64,000 nt of DNA from Owenia fusiformis (taxonomy: Eukaryota > Annelida > Polychaeta > Sabellida > Oweniidae), in the NCBI GenBank assembly GCA_903813345.2, contig CAIIXF020000010.1, positions 23,541,740-23,605,739 on the forward strand. Reading direction: 5' to 3'. A model generated the notes under the pieces. That model saw only the letters and a program-made list of their open reading frames with translations, was not told the DNA's origin and did no database searches. Position 1 is the first letter of the stretch, and each line of letters begins with the position of its first letter. Shown in pieces: positions 26,057-37,635 of the stretch. Both the position numbers and the translations under genes were made by a program.

Positions 26057-26145
26057 ATTATGTGTGAAAATATGAACAATTATTTCTGTAGAAGATTTCT
26101 TACTTTTTGTATTTAACTATTAAGATGTAGAATAACTACTGTATT

Positions 26146-26596
26146 CAGGCCTGTCAACTTGGGAACACCTAACATGAGTGACTTGGAAATGTTGAACACC
26201 TCCCCTCAAAATGTGGACACCTTGGTCCAAATCTGAACACCTTGATCCAAATTTCGAATTTTATTACATCTTGGCAAATTTTGAACACCTCAAATTTTTC
26301 GCGCTCGCTATGCTCGGATTTCAAACATCCATCAACCAATGGGGGGGGGGGGCAAATACGTAATTCGCGTGAAAAGTCCGAACGAAATGCGTACGTTTTT
26401 TTCCGGCGTTCGTATTTTTGCTGTGTAGAGATCTTTTTTTAGAAATTTTTCTACAGAAATATTTTTGCTTGACAATTACCAGGTAAAATGCGTATTTGCG
26501 TGACATTTTCTGTCACGCAAAAATAACTGGCGTGACTTCAAATTCTTCAGCAAATGCGTGACAAATACGCAAATTGCGGGACAGTTGACAGGCCTG
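26146..26596. mobile_element. 451-bp MITE with CAGGCCTGTCAACT ends
   Basis: CAGGCCTGTCAACT at the left is exactly inverted as AGTTGACAGGCCTG at the right, flanked by a direct TGTATT. The interior repeats GAACACCT several times and has GCGTGACAAAT-like words. CAGG-type ends suggest a hAT-like non-autonomous element, though the direct repeat I see is 6 rather than 8 bp. Confidence 0.82.
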
Positions 26597-27579
26597 TGTA
26601 TTTTGCTATTTACCACTGAAGTACCATGAGAAAATTACAAGTGGAAAGTATATCCGATCATAAGAGAATTTACAACAAAAACCTTCAAATGAATACCTTT
26701 ACCTTCAAATCTTTTACATTATCAGTTTCCACAAAACAAAAATTGAAAATCTGTTTTGATTTACTTTGGTTCCTGTAATCCTGTTCTCAAGTGACATCAC
26801 CTTGCATAAGACAATGTCCAAGATAAGTCATATTAAAAACAGCAGAGGTTAGTCCTTATGCAAGGCATATGTCAAAGACTTCTGAGACAGAGCAGTTGTT
26901 TGTTGTCAAGACTGCAGATGAAAACTGATACTTTGATATATCCTTAGGTCAGGATGACATTGCAGGTGCTCCCATCATAATGACCAAAACCAAGCAAAAA
27001 GAGAAAATAATATAAACCAGACTTGAAAATAAAATACAGAAACAATGCACAATTCAACAACCATTTATGATAAAATGTCAAGAAAATTTAGATTTGCAAT
27101 ATGTAGCAACCACCTTGTAAGGGTTTAGCAGCCACTTGATTCCATGACAACTAAGGAACATGAGACCAGGTCAATCCTGTAGTTCAGGCTACCATTTGAT
27201 GTCACAACTCAGTCATACTGCGTTTACTTGTAAAACATATGAGTCACTTTTAACTCGTTTCTTCCATTTTCTACATATTTAAAGTTCCTGTTTTGGATAC
27301 CAGGACAACCATCAAAGGAGGATTGGTTATGATTAAGTAAGTAAGTAAGTATCATTATCGGTCAAAACTGAAGTTAACTAATAAAGTGCATGTTACAAGT
27401 GAATGGAAGGAATACAAGTACAATAATAGTATTTCGTGTGTATTATAAAGTACATTCTATTATTTGATCATCCAAAACATACAACACTTATTCAGAAAAG
27501 ATGATGAATAATAATCTAATAAAGAAATAAGAATGGATAGAAAGTGCAAACTGTTAGAGCCAATATTGTCAAAATCAAT

Positions 27580-28153
27580 CCCGGGGGGTTCACTATATAT
27601 AAACCTTGACGGGGATCCTCGGCGCATGTGGGGTACCTTTTTCAATGTTTGGTATGGCAATGGACCAATATTTTAGGATTTGGTATGGAAATGCCCAGAA
27701 ATTTCTGACTTCTGAGGTATGGCAATGGTCGGACTTTTGCTCTTCTGGTATGAGAATGGTCGTTGTAGATATGTTACCTAACATTCGTGGTATGGCATTG
27801 GTCCAGTAGTTGCAAATTTGAAGTTGTTTTGGACCGTTTCGCGAAGTATCTTCTTTTCCAGGGCCTTCTTCAACTTTTGAATTTTAGCCCTTTTCCCAGG
27901 AAATGAGGACCAATCATAGGCTTTGATGAAGTCTCGCGAGATTTTTCGTGACATTTGGTATGGCATTGGTCCCATAATTGGACATTTGGTATGGCATTGG
28001 TCCTATATTTGGACATTTAGTATGGCCTTTGGGCGTTATTTTGGTTGGTATGGGAACATATTGAAATTTGACAGATTGGTATGGGAACATATTGATATTT
28101 GAGGCTTCAGCCTAGGACCCCTGTCGAGTTTTATATACAGGGAACCCCCCGGG
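27580..28153. mobile_element. 574-bp hAT-like non-autonomous element with 8-bp target duplication
   Basis: CCCGGGGGGTTCACTATATATAAA at the left is inverted as TTTTATATACAGGGAACCCCCCGGG at the right. Exact 8-bp copies of AAATCAAT flank the element (27,572-27,579 and 28,154-28,161). The interior repeats TTGGTATGGCATTGGTCC and shorter GGTATGG words many times. No transposase is present. Confidence 0.9.
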
Positions 28154-28169
28154 AAATCAATATTCTCAA

Positions 28170-30100
28170 AATCATACCTGTTTCAAATTCTTATCTCAAT
28201 TTCTGAAAAAAGATTTGAGATATTTTATCAAATATAGAAGTTATTGAAGATTTAAGGGCCAGAATGTCCAAATTCTTTGAAATTGGGATTGTCCCCTTTG
28301 AGTAGGATTTAGGTCCCCTATGAGTGGGATTATGGCCTCATTTGTTCATGATGACCATGATGAAAGTGTCAAAAACAGAGAATCCTGTATGTTCTACTAT
28401 GTTCATCCCTGCTAAGAATGAATTAGACATGTAAGATTGATGCTAACATGATCCAAATGTGCTACATCAGCTTATATCTTATAAGACAAGCTATTGATCA
28501 AAGTCAGATGGCTTCTATGCTAAGACAAGCTCCAGGGCTGATACCATATAGAGTTTTATCAATGCTCTTTTGTGAATAAACAGGGAAGAATCTGGGAATT
28601 TATAGGGAAGATGAGCCAAAATGAAAACAGAAAGCAAGGTCTTAAACTTGAACAAAGCAATTGTTTGCCATTTTTATCCATCATGGTATTTCAATTTCAT
28701 ATATGCCTGAATGAATATACTAATTTTCCAAGGGCATGAATCTTTCTTTATGGAGGAAAGTTCTTCTTTGGAAAACCCATTGTGCTACTACATGTATTTC
28801 GGTTTAAAATACCAACTTAGTGAACAATCTTATTCCAAAAATTAATGAAATCAGTAGACACAGACATGTTAATCTGTAATGATCACCCCTTATTGCTATG
28901 TTACCTAAACAATGTTGGCTTTGATCAACCTACAGCTGAATAAAACATTTCTTTAATAATCTCTGGATTTAAATCATCCATGCTCTATATTAAGTGACTG
29001 TTAAACAAATGAATAAGGTATCATTGCATTCCATTTGAAGCTTTGGGATTTGTTTAGTTCTAAATCACAACAGAATTGATTGTGGATTTTTATCAGAACT
29101 AACAAACAAGTTGTTTTACATCTGAGAACAGACTGATTATACAGTTAGACAACATTATAATAAAATGATTACATAATGGAGAAATATAATATTAATCCAA
29201 ATGCCTAGGCTTGATTGAACACTCATTATTCATCAAATTATGTCATCTTTTTTCTTTGGTGCCTAATTATGACATCATGATGTGATGTTAAACATTAATA
29301 ACCAATATCATACATTGCACAGTCAACTGTTAGAATTATTGACCACCTCTTGACAGCCAGAATAGAGTATTTCTTTTAGTGAACACCTGTCCGACATGAA
29401 CATAATTTGGATGGGGTGTAATTTGTATCGTATTGTATTTTTTTTGTTTACCACCAATGAAGGTGAGCAATACCTCTTGGGTATATCCCATATTTTACTA
29501 TGTGTGACGTCATTTTAAAGCTGTGGTGAAGACTTTAGAGATTCGAATCGTATATGCGTGATTCTAAATGAAACCAGATTTCTATTACTGAGACATTATG
29601 CTAACACATTGTTTTTCCAAGTGAAATAATCCCATATAGGCATATATTCCCCCATGTGTGATGCAGGAAAACAGTGTGATGCTGCCTGGGTGTGATGGTT
29701 CTATTTATACTTATCGGATCCATAGCCATCTGTTATCAAGGTGTGCTCAAATTTGAACAATATATGTACAAAATTTGATATTTTGCTGAAAATATAAGAA
29801 TTTTACCAATTTTGCAGTTAAAAATTCCTTTCATATTATGCCGGACTATGCAGTACATGCATAAAAGGAACGAGAATGAGATGTTCATATATTTCATTGA
29901 TCAGATGTGAGCAATTATCACCATTATGAAGACAAGTTATACACAATTATAAGCATCATAAAAAAACAACTCCAAATTAAACTCCTATAAATGTCATACA
30001 TTTATACAATTATTAATCCAAATTAAACAATCCAAGCTTTACTTGTTATATTATTGTATTATTTAGAAATAGCTGTAATATCTCAAAATTTACTTAATGT
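28170..30100. other. Intergenic, upstream of the first T1/cysteine gene
   Basis: No supported gene. The promoter and any leader exon of the gene at 30,150 should lie in or before this stretch; I find no compelling TATA box. Confidence 0.45.
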
Positions 30101-30149
30101 GTTTTGCAGATGTACCAAAAACAGAGACAATACTCATCGCTTTGACATC

Positions 30150-30388
30150 ATGAGTCAAGAAAAAATGGACACCGAGAAAACTCCCAATAATCTAAAAAAC
30201 AATAATTGGGTGAAACTGAATATTGGAGGTCAATTATTTGAAACTAGTCGCTCAACATTGGATCGTCTCGATAGCGCTTATTTCAACAGATTATTGGACC
30301 ATCAGTCGGGATTTGATCAACCACCAGATGGCATCTACAAAATTGACAGAGATCCTGACAGTTTTCGAGTTTTCCTCAACTTTGCCAG
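30150..30388 (+). CDS. T1/cysteine-cluster gene 1, exon 1 (BTB/T1 domain)
   Basis: This encodes residues 1-79 and two bases of codon 80 of a 261-residue product completed by the exon at 48,946-49,492. WVKLNIGGQLFETSRSTL at residues 20-37 is the start of a KCTD/Kv-type T1 (BTB) domain, and IYKIDRDPDSFRVFLNFAR follows at the exon end. The donor is AG|GTTAGT in phase 2, the same place and phase as in the two paralogues downstream. The ATG at 30,150 is chosen because a good acceptor (TTTTGCAG, ending 30,109) precedes it, suggesting a spliced 5' UTR. Frames upstream of the ATG are open to that acceptor, so an N-terminal extension cannot be excluded. T1 domains usually assemble as tetramers or pentamers and can bind Cullin-3; here that role is inferred. 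Confidence 0.85.
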
Positions 30389-33300
30389 GTTAGTGGTATT
30401 ATATACTACATGTACTGATGTAAGTAATGACTTTGTAATAAGTAGGCACAAAGGGCAACAATCTAACATCACAAAATACATATAAAATTAAAAGGCCTAT
30501 TTAGCAGTGCCTAATAGTGCAAACATTTTCCTTGTTTTTGCAACTTTCAATAAAATATGAAAATGAAAAGCTGAATCACCTGATCTTCTACAACAAAATG
30601 ACTTTAACACCATAGACAAAAAACCTGTGGGGACTATAAGGAGTGTTTATAACTCCTTAGAACATAGATATTATAGAAATACTAACATTTGTAAATTCTA
30701 AACTTGAATTTGCCACTTTCCCCAAAAGTGCACCTACTTTGTTAGCAAACCTTCTGATCTGCTTTCAACATTAAATGATCTTGATTTCTTTATCTCTGTG
30801 CTAAATAACTCTAAAGCCTGCACAGATATCCCTTACCCTGATCCCCCAATTTACCCTCTAACTATTACAGATGATTTTACAGTTTTAACATTGACAGAGC
30901 TTCTTTTATCAATAAAATGATTGGGAAGACTGTGCACTTCTTGAATTAAGATGATTTTCTAACTATACCTGTATTCTGATAAGACATGGGTTAAATCAAA
31001 GAATTATCTCTAATGAAATAGTGCCAGGTTCTTGAAAAGGGTTGATATCACTTCATCTACTAAATAGATAATTTAACATTTTGATGGCTTTGGGCTCAGG
31101 TTAATCCAGTTATAAATCCCTTCATAGATACAAGTGTATCAAATTCCAATAGGAATTTCTACATGGTATATTTCAATAGTATCTTATTTGATTAGCCAGG
31201 GAGGGGATTAATCCTTGATTTACTGGTGATAAACATACATTTCCCTCCAAACAGGAACATATTTCATAAAACAGGCTAGGGGATTAATCTTTGGCCCCAG
31301 CAGACTGATTCCCAAATTGAATGTTATTCTACAGTCCTGTACCAACCATCATATAAGCTATAACAATTCTGAAATCAAATCAATTTTTTGTTCTTTCCAA
31401 GATTGCAAAACCAATTTTGTTTATTCATCTTCCCTTTTAATAAAGTACAAGTAGATTGATGTCAATGAAAACATTATCCTAATATTTTACTTTAAACAGG
31501 ATAAAATTTTTTAAAAAATTGCCAAAATATTTCTGACCAACAAAAATACCATCTTGGATTTCCAAAGTATGATGTTTTCATTTCAGATCAAACTGCTTAG
31601 TGAGTATGCCAATTTAGTTCAACAATTTTCATCTTCCTGGTCAAAAAATGAAAAAAAAATCAAATAGTTTGAAATTAATAGAATATACAATTGTATTCAC
31701 AAAACTATTTTCTTCTTTTCACAACCTTTATTCTAACTTCACAGGATGTTTCTGATCACATCTGGACCCCTTTTCAACTGTTAAAAAACTGAACTAAAGG
31801 CTATACCATTGTATTGTTTTTAATAGCTAAATGGTTATATGTACTTCCATGAAGATGTTGAAGAATTCTACAAAAAATGTTTTCTATTTTCATATAGTGA
31901 TATTTATCTTAAGTAGATAGTCTGTGGTTTTAAATGACTCTTAAACACACTCCTATCAATACATCTTAAGAACATGTTAACACCTGAATATATGGGAATT
32001 TTATGACATGACATATATTTGCATGAACTTATTATTCAGACATATATTCTAATTATCTTTCAAATATGAATACTGAAACATTGGCCTTTTCTTTTAATGT
32101 CATGTCGATGTGACATCTGAGTATAAAAAATATCAATAGCAAGTTCAAGATAATGGGAATTTTATGACTTGTAAATTAAAAATTAACGTCATCAATTTCA
32201 ATTTATAATTATTTGTTGGATTCAGTCCAATATTTTAGATATTTTGGTAGCCTGGAAAGTTTTCTAACCTGGTTTATAAATACAACATGAATCACATTCT
32301 ATTTTTATCATTTTTATATATGTCAAGTTTGAAAACCAGCTCATTCATTCAAGTGTATTTGTGTGATAAATATCAGGGGGAAAATAATTAACAATTCCTC
32401 TTCATACTACAAGTCACCAATGAATCATGTTTATATTTTAAACAAATGTTAGGTGAAAACAGTCCTGCACATAACCTCAAGAAATATCTCAATTGAAACG
32501 CAATAAGTACCTCACTTACCATTATTGGGGCTGTGTATGAGACTGTTTCAATAATTAATTTCTAGATTCTCTAGATAATATAAATAATCTAGAAGTAGAA
32601 CAGACAATTCAATTTCTTGGATGCAAATAGATTAAGAAATCATACCAATTTAACTCATTTAAGATGTGTTTGTTAAATAGTCATATTAGGTCACTGAAAC
32701 AATTAAACTCCAGGTATGTTGTTTATCTAGTCATATCTACCCCACATAGAAATCAAAATTTTGCCTGCAGAAAATATTAAAAGTAAGAGTTTTCCATCCC
32801 TCAATAACTAAACAATGAAATATATCACATGCAAAATAATTGCTTATATTACTATTCATATTTAATTAAAAGTTTAAAACACCAGAATCACATTTACCTT
32901 TCTACTCACAAAGTATCAATTTGAACCTGATTGCTAAAGGATCAAGCACTATAACAAACGTTGCATTCATATTATCATAAAACAAAATATTAGTTTAGGT
33001 ATTTAAATGATTAGAATGCCAAGAATGGCCTGTTAAACTCTAAGCTATATACACAGAGTTAAAGTGATGATTTGGTATTTTACAGTTGCATAAATATTTA
33101 TCCTGGAGAAGTACAAGAACCATGATATAGAACTTTGACAGTTTGAAGATCTCCAAAAATAATTCAGTAAAATTACAATAAAACTAGTTGCTTTCAAGTT
33201 ACCCTGTATACGTATTGTACATGTATTTCTATTGGCTAACGTAACAACCCTCTGCCTATATCTAGTGATGCTGACACTGATCTCAATGATCTCTAATGGA

Positions 33301-34836
33301 GATTTCATGTCTTAACTGAGTCTAAATATCATGAATCAGTGACATAATGCAGAAAATGTAGTATCTGCTTTTGCAATTAAAGAGTGTAAAAGTGAAGGTC
33401 TTATATTTGTTATATTCCCATTTGAAATATATGGAAAAGTTATCTCTTAGTACCAAGAGTGTAGTACCAAATATTTATAATACCATGACAGAAAAAATGA
33501 TATCCTAATTCATAGTCTTGCATCAGGTCTCTGGGCCCTATCTCATCCACTTCAACTCCACAAGTGAATGTGACTATGGCGAGACAAGGGCCTGACACAA
33601 GACTACCCAATTTACCATGTACTATTTATTAAAAGGTTACTTTTAAAACTTCAAATTATTAAAAAGTTTATAGTTTTTTTTATTCAAGGGAAAATATCAA
33701 TAGGATTCTGCAGAAAATCTACTTTCAATCTATTAAAATGATTTTGAAAAGTTAACTAATTAGATCAAATAAAATCATTTGCAGGACCAAACTTTGCTAC
33801 TATTCTAGTATCTTTTTTGGCTTGATCTAATTCCAATTCCAATTTCAATGTTATTGTTTGTGGCATATATCCGTGTCAAGATGACCTGACCTGAACTTCA
33901 AAAGTGTCCTGTAAAAAACCGACAGATGTTATTTTATAATAGATAAAGGCCATGATGAAACCAACAGAACTTTTAAAAATCTTATTATGATTATACTCCT
34001 TGAGGCATCTGTCTTAATAATGCACAACTAAACAAAATACTGTCTGGTGAATTATCAATCATAGGACAGGTGACATTAAACTTGAAATCTTCAGGTCAAA
34101 ATATAATATTAGTTTCTGCTTGATTAACAACAAAAAACTGCTGTATGTAAAATTCAAGAGTTATATTAGGGTTCAGACTAAGGTTAAAAACAGGCTTTGT
34201 ATAAAAAACCTCATACCCACCTACCCACGTACGTGGGACATGATACAGTCCTTAAAGGGTTCAATTTTAAAAATTATTAAATCTTAGTTGATGTTGAATT
34301 TTAGATGAATTAATGCACCCATATGCCTTTATCTATGGATCTGTGAACTGTCTAGTCATAAAACAAAACCGGAATTGCAAAAATGTTTAATGAGGAATTC
34401 TGAGGGAGATACAAGTGACAAAACATTGCTTCTGGGACAAGTTCAATAGGCGACTTTGAATGGACCTTTATGCATAGTTCGAAAGGAGAATGGACTCCAA
34501 AGCCTGAAAAAATGAACAATTTTATCTGCTGTATTTTACAGTGTGCCTTTAATTTCATGAATTTTAGCTATTTTGTTTTCAGGTCTGCTTTTGATTTTTC
34601 GAAATGATTTTTGTTGATGGGGTAGTCTTACAACACATCTTGAAGTCCTGCCTTTTCTATCGATCATATAAATATTATTGATCCCTTAATAGCCCTTGCG
34701 TCATACTTTAAATAACCCTATTCACTTTTAATTAACCTTGTATAAAAATTGTTATTTATTGTTATTTATATTTCATTTTGACTTTTGAATCAGAAATCAA
34801 AATTACAAAAATAAACCAAGACTAGGATCTACGAGG
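30389..34836 (+). other. Gene 1 intron, proximal part
   Basis: AT-rich intron sequence without supported exons. It contains a 93-bp hairpin element (33,513-33,605) and a perfect 14-bp palindrome CCCACGTACGTGGG at 34,224-34,237. Confidence 0.6.
33513..33605. repeat. Short hairpin (MITE-like) element
   Basis: TAGTCTTGCATCAGGTCTCTGGGCCC and its imperfect inverted copy GGGCCTGACACAAGACTA enclose about 50 nt of unique sequence. It may be a miniature element or a fossil. Confidence 0.55.
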
Positions 34837-34892
34837 AGAGATATGTGGATGGGGAGATATGTGGATGGGGAGATACGTAGATGGGAAGATAC
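34837..34892 (-). repeat. Short inverted fragment of the TATCTCCCCATC minisatellite
   Basis: GGGGAGATATGTGGATGGGG is the reverse complement of the unit making up the array at 35.4-36.2 kb. It shows that the family occurs on both strands within this intron. Confidence 0.75.
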
Positions 34893-35400
34893 AATAGTAT
34901 AGTCTAAATGGTAATAAAATAGAATTGATATGTTTTGACTATATTCTGCTGCTATAGTTACTGCATTGTTGTTGTATATCATTTGCAATTTAGATTCCTA
35001 ATCCTCAATAAAATAACTGAAATCAAAACAAAACAAAGCAAAACGAAAGTATTAAAAATTTAAAAACAACAACAGATAACCTTTACTTTAAGACCTTTTA
35101 AGAAGGATGTTATACTCTTTAAGATAAATAAATAATAACCGTAATGATTAAGGATTTCAAGTTGACATACATAGATATAAAACAATTATCAATTATTCAA
35201 AATTGAACTTCAAAGTGGCACATGCTATATTACCTAACAACATGAAGTAGCAAATTAAGTATCTACATTACAAGGTCATATCCTCTACACCTACCAGTTT
35301 AGTTTGAATTAAAGTTAAGAAAACTTCAGACATATTTGATTTCACAAGATTTGGAAGGATGTCATCCTGAGGATCTTGCATCAAGTTCTTGCAAAACTCC

Positions 35401-36195
35401 CTCATCTTTGTATCTCCCCATCCCATCTACAGTATGTATCTCCCCATCTACGTATATCTCATATTTGGATCTCCCCATCTTTGTATCTCCCCATCTTTGT
35501 ATCTCCCCATCTACGTATATCTCCATATTTGGATCTCCCCATCTATGTATCTCCCCATCCCATCTACAGTATGTATCTCCCCATCTACGTATATCTCATA
35601 TTTGGATCTCCCCATCTTTGTATCTCCCCATCTTTGTATCTCTTCATCTTTGTATCTCCCCATCTACGTATATCTCCATATTTGGATCTCCCCATCTATG
35701 TATCTCCCCATCCCATCTACAGTATGTATCTCCCCATCTACGTATATCTCATATTTGTATCTCCCCATCTTTGTATCTCCCAATCTATGTATCTCCCCAT
35801 CCCATCTACAGTATGTATCTCCCCATCTACGTATATCTCCATATTTGGATCTCCCCCACTATGTATCTCCCCATCCCATCTACAGTATGTATCTCCCCAT
35901 CTACGTATATCTCCATATTTGGATCTCCCCATCTTTGTATCTCCCAATCTATGTATCTCCCCATCTACATATCTCCCCATCTATGTATCTCCCCATCCCA
36001 TCTACAGTATGTATCTCCCCATCTACGTATATCTCATATTTGGATCTCCCCATCTTTGTATCTCCCCATCTTTGTATCTCTTCATCTTTGTATCTCCCCA
36101 TCTACGTATATCTCCATATTTGGATCTCCCCATCTATGTATCTCCCCATCCCATCTACAGTATGTATCTCCCCATCTACGTATATCTCATATTTG
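35401..36195 (+). repeat. TATCTCCCCATC minisatellite, left part (split by a retrotransposon)
   Basis: Words TATCTCCCCATCTTTG, TATCTCCCCATCTACG, TATCTCCATATTTGG and a longer CATCCCATCTACAGTATG module alternate in recurring blocks, giving a higher-order structure. The array has no stop codon in any plus-strand frame, so it mimics three overlapping ORFs of about 270-300 codons; none is likely to be a gene. It is interrupted at 36,196 by the LTR element and resumes at 44,966. Confidence 0.95.
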
Positions 36196-37247
36196 TGTAA
36201 CCATGGGGGAGTGGACGTGGGTTACATTACAAATCGAATTAACAGAATAAGAATATAAAATGTATTTAAAATGTATTCAACCCTATAATCAATCAAATGA
36301 TCAAAATGTTATACAAATGAGCTAAATCTCTCAACTGATCTTAATACTCAAGCTACCTAAATCACTAACTCACTTAAGACCAAAACCACAAATGCTTAAG
36401 GCTGTGCACCTAGTTTGTACCCCAGAGCTGCAAATAAAAGTAATGTACAAATAGCTGTTTGTAAAGCAGGTAAAATACAATAATGAAACATACAGTTTTA
36501 TGATAAACTTCTTAGTACTAAGGGCTATGGGACTTAAAGGGCCCTTATTCTGTTCCCAAGAAAACCCTTATACTGTGCTTGACGCACTACATACATTTCT
36601 CTATTGAAATTACCAAATATAAATATAATTCAGTTACTTTATGCAAAATGTACCATGAAGGTTTACAATTGAGCAATATAAAATAAAATGTGGAATGTAC
36701 CTTATAAAATAAGCTATACAGTCTCTGAGTGCTAGCCATACATCTTTAGTACGCACACAGTGTCTCCTGTAAAACGTGTGTACCAAGATAAGTCATATGA
36801 AATGACATAAATGGTGGTTTTAATTGTAAATGAATAACGCACAGGTGCATGAAATGAACATCACCTTATGGACAAATGTTCCAACACATTGTTCAAGTTT
36901 TACAAAGAAATTACTCAAAAGTATTTGAAATACAAAATAATATTTACATCAAATTGGAGCTAAAGTTATGGAGAATAAAATGAATACAATTGGCATAATG
37001 TTGGCATATTCTAAAGGGTAAAAAGTGACAAAAATATATGAAAATTCCTTACCATGTCTTTACAGTTCAAAATCAAGGCTAGCACTGGTGATTTGGAAAG
37101 TAAATGCAATCAAGGTTAATCCCCTTGCATGTGCACACTGTGTGTAAATCAAAGCTATTCTCCTAGCAGGGTTTGAAAATATAATTGAAATACATAAAAA
37201 TATAACTCTCCACAGTAGGGTTTGAAAATCTAAAACATCCTGTCACA
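36196..37247 (-). repeat. 3' LTR of the Ty3/gypsy element
   Basis: On the plus strand it starts TGTAACCATGGGGGAGTGGA and ends CATCCTGTCACA. It is identical in length to the other LTR, with one substitution noticed. The stretch beside it inside the element (37,248 on) has no clean polypurine tract; the nearest on the minus strand is AGGGGAGGATAA at 37,392-37,403. Confidence 0.95.
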
Positions 37248-37635
37248 CACACGCGGACTCGTCATAATTTGTCCCAAATTATCCTTGCTCTTGCTACCAC
37301 AGGAATTATAAAATACATTAAATTATAACAACAAAATGTCACACACACGTGGAACATAGAAAATAACATTATGAAATACCATTATGAAGGATTATCCTCC
37401 CCTAATTAACATCCACTACCTTAAAATGGTAGTCAATAAAATTATGTTCTGTTAACAAAGTAACTTTTTATATATGTATTGTGTTTCTTTTATAGTATAA
37501 ATAACAGTAACATATAACAGTAATTTGAATTATTAAAATAGAACAATAGTTAAGAAAATAACATTTATTAAAGAACGCTTATCGCAAATCACTAAACGCG
37601 ATAAAATATATATCTCAATTTTTCTGACATCATGT

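Noticed and set aside
35336-36258. Three overlapping plus-strand ORFs of 270-304 codons rich in Ser, Pro and Ile
   Set aside because: All three frames of one stop-free satellite are open; there is no codon structure or unique sequence.
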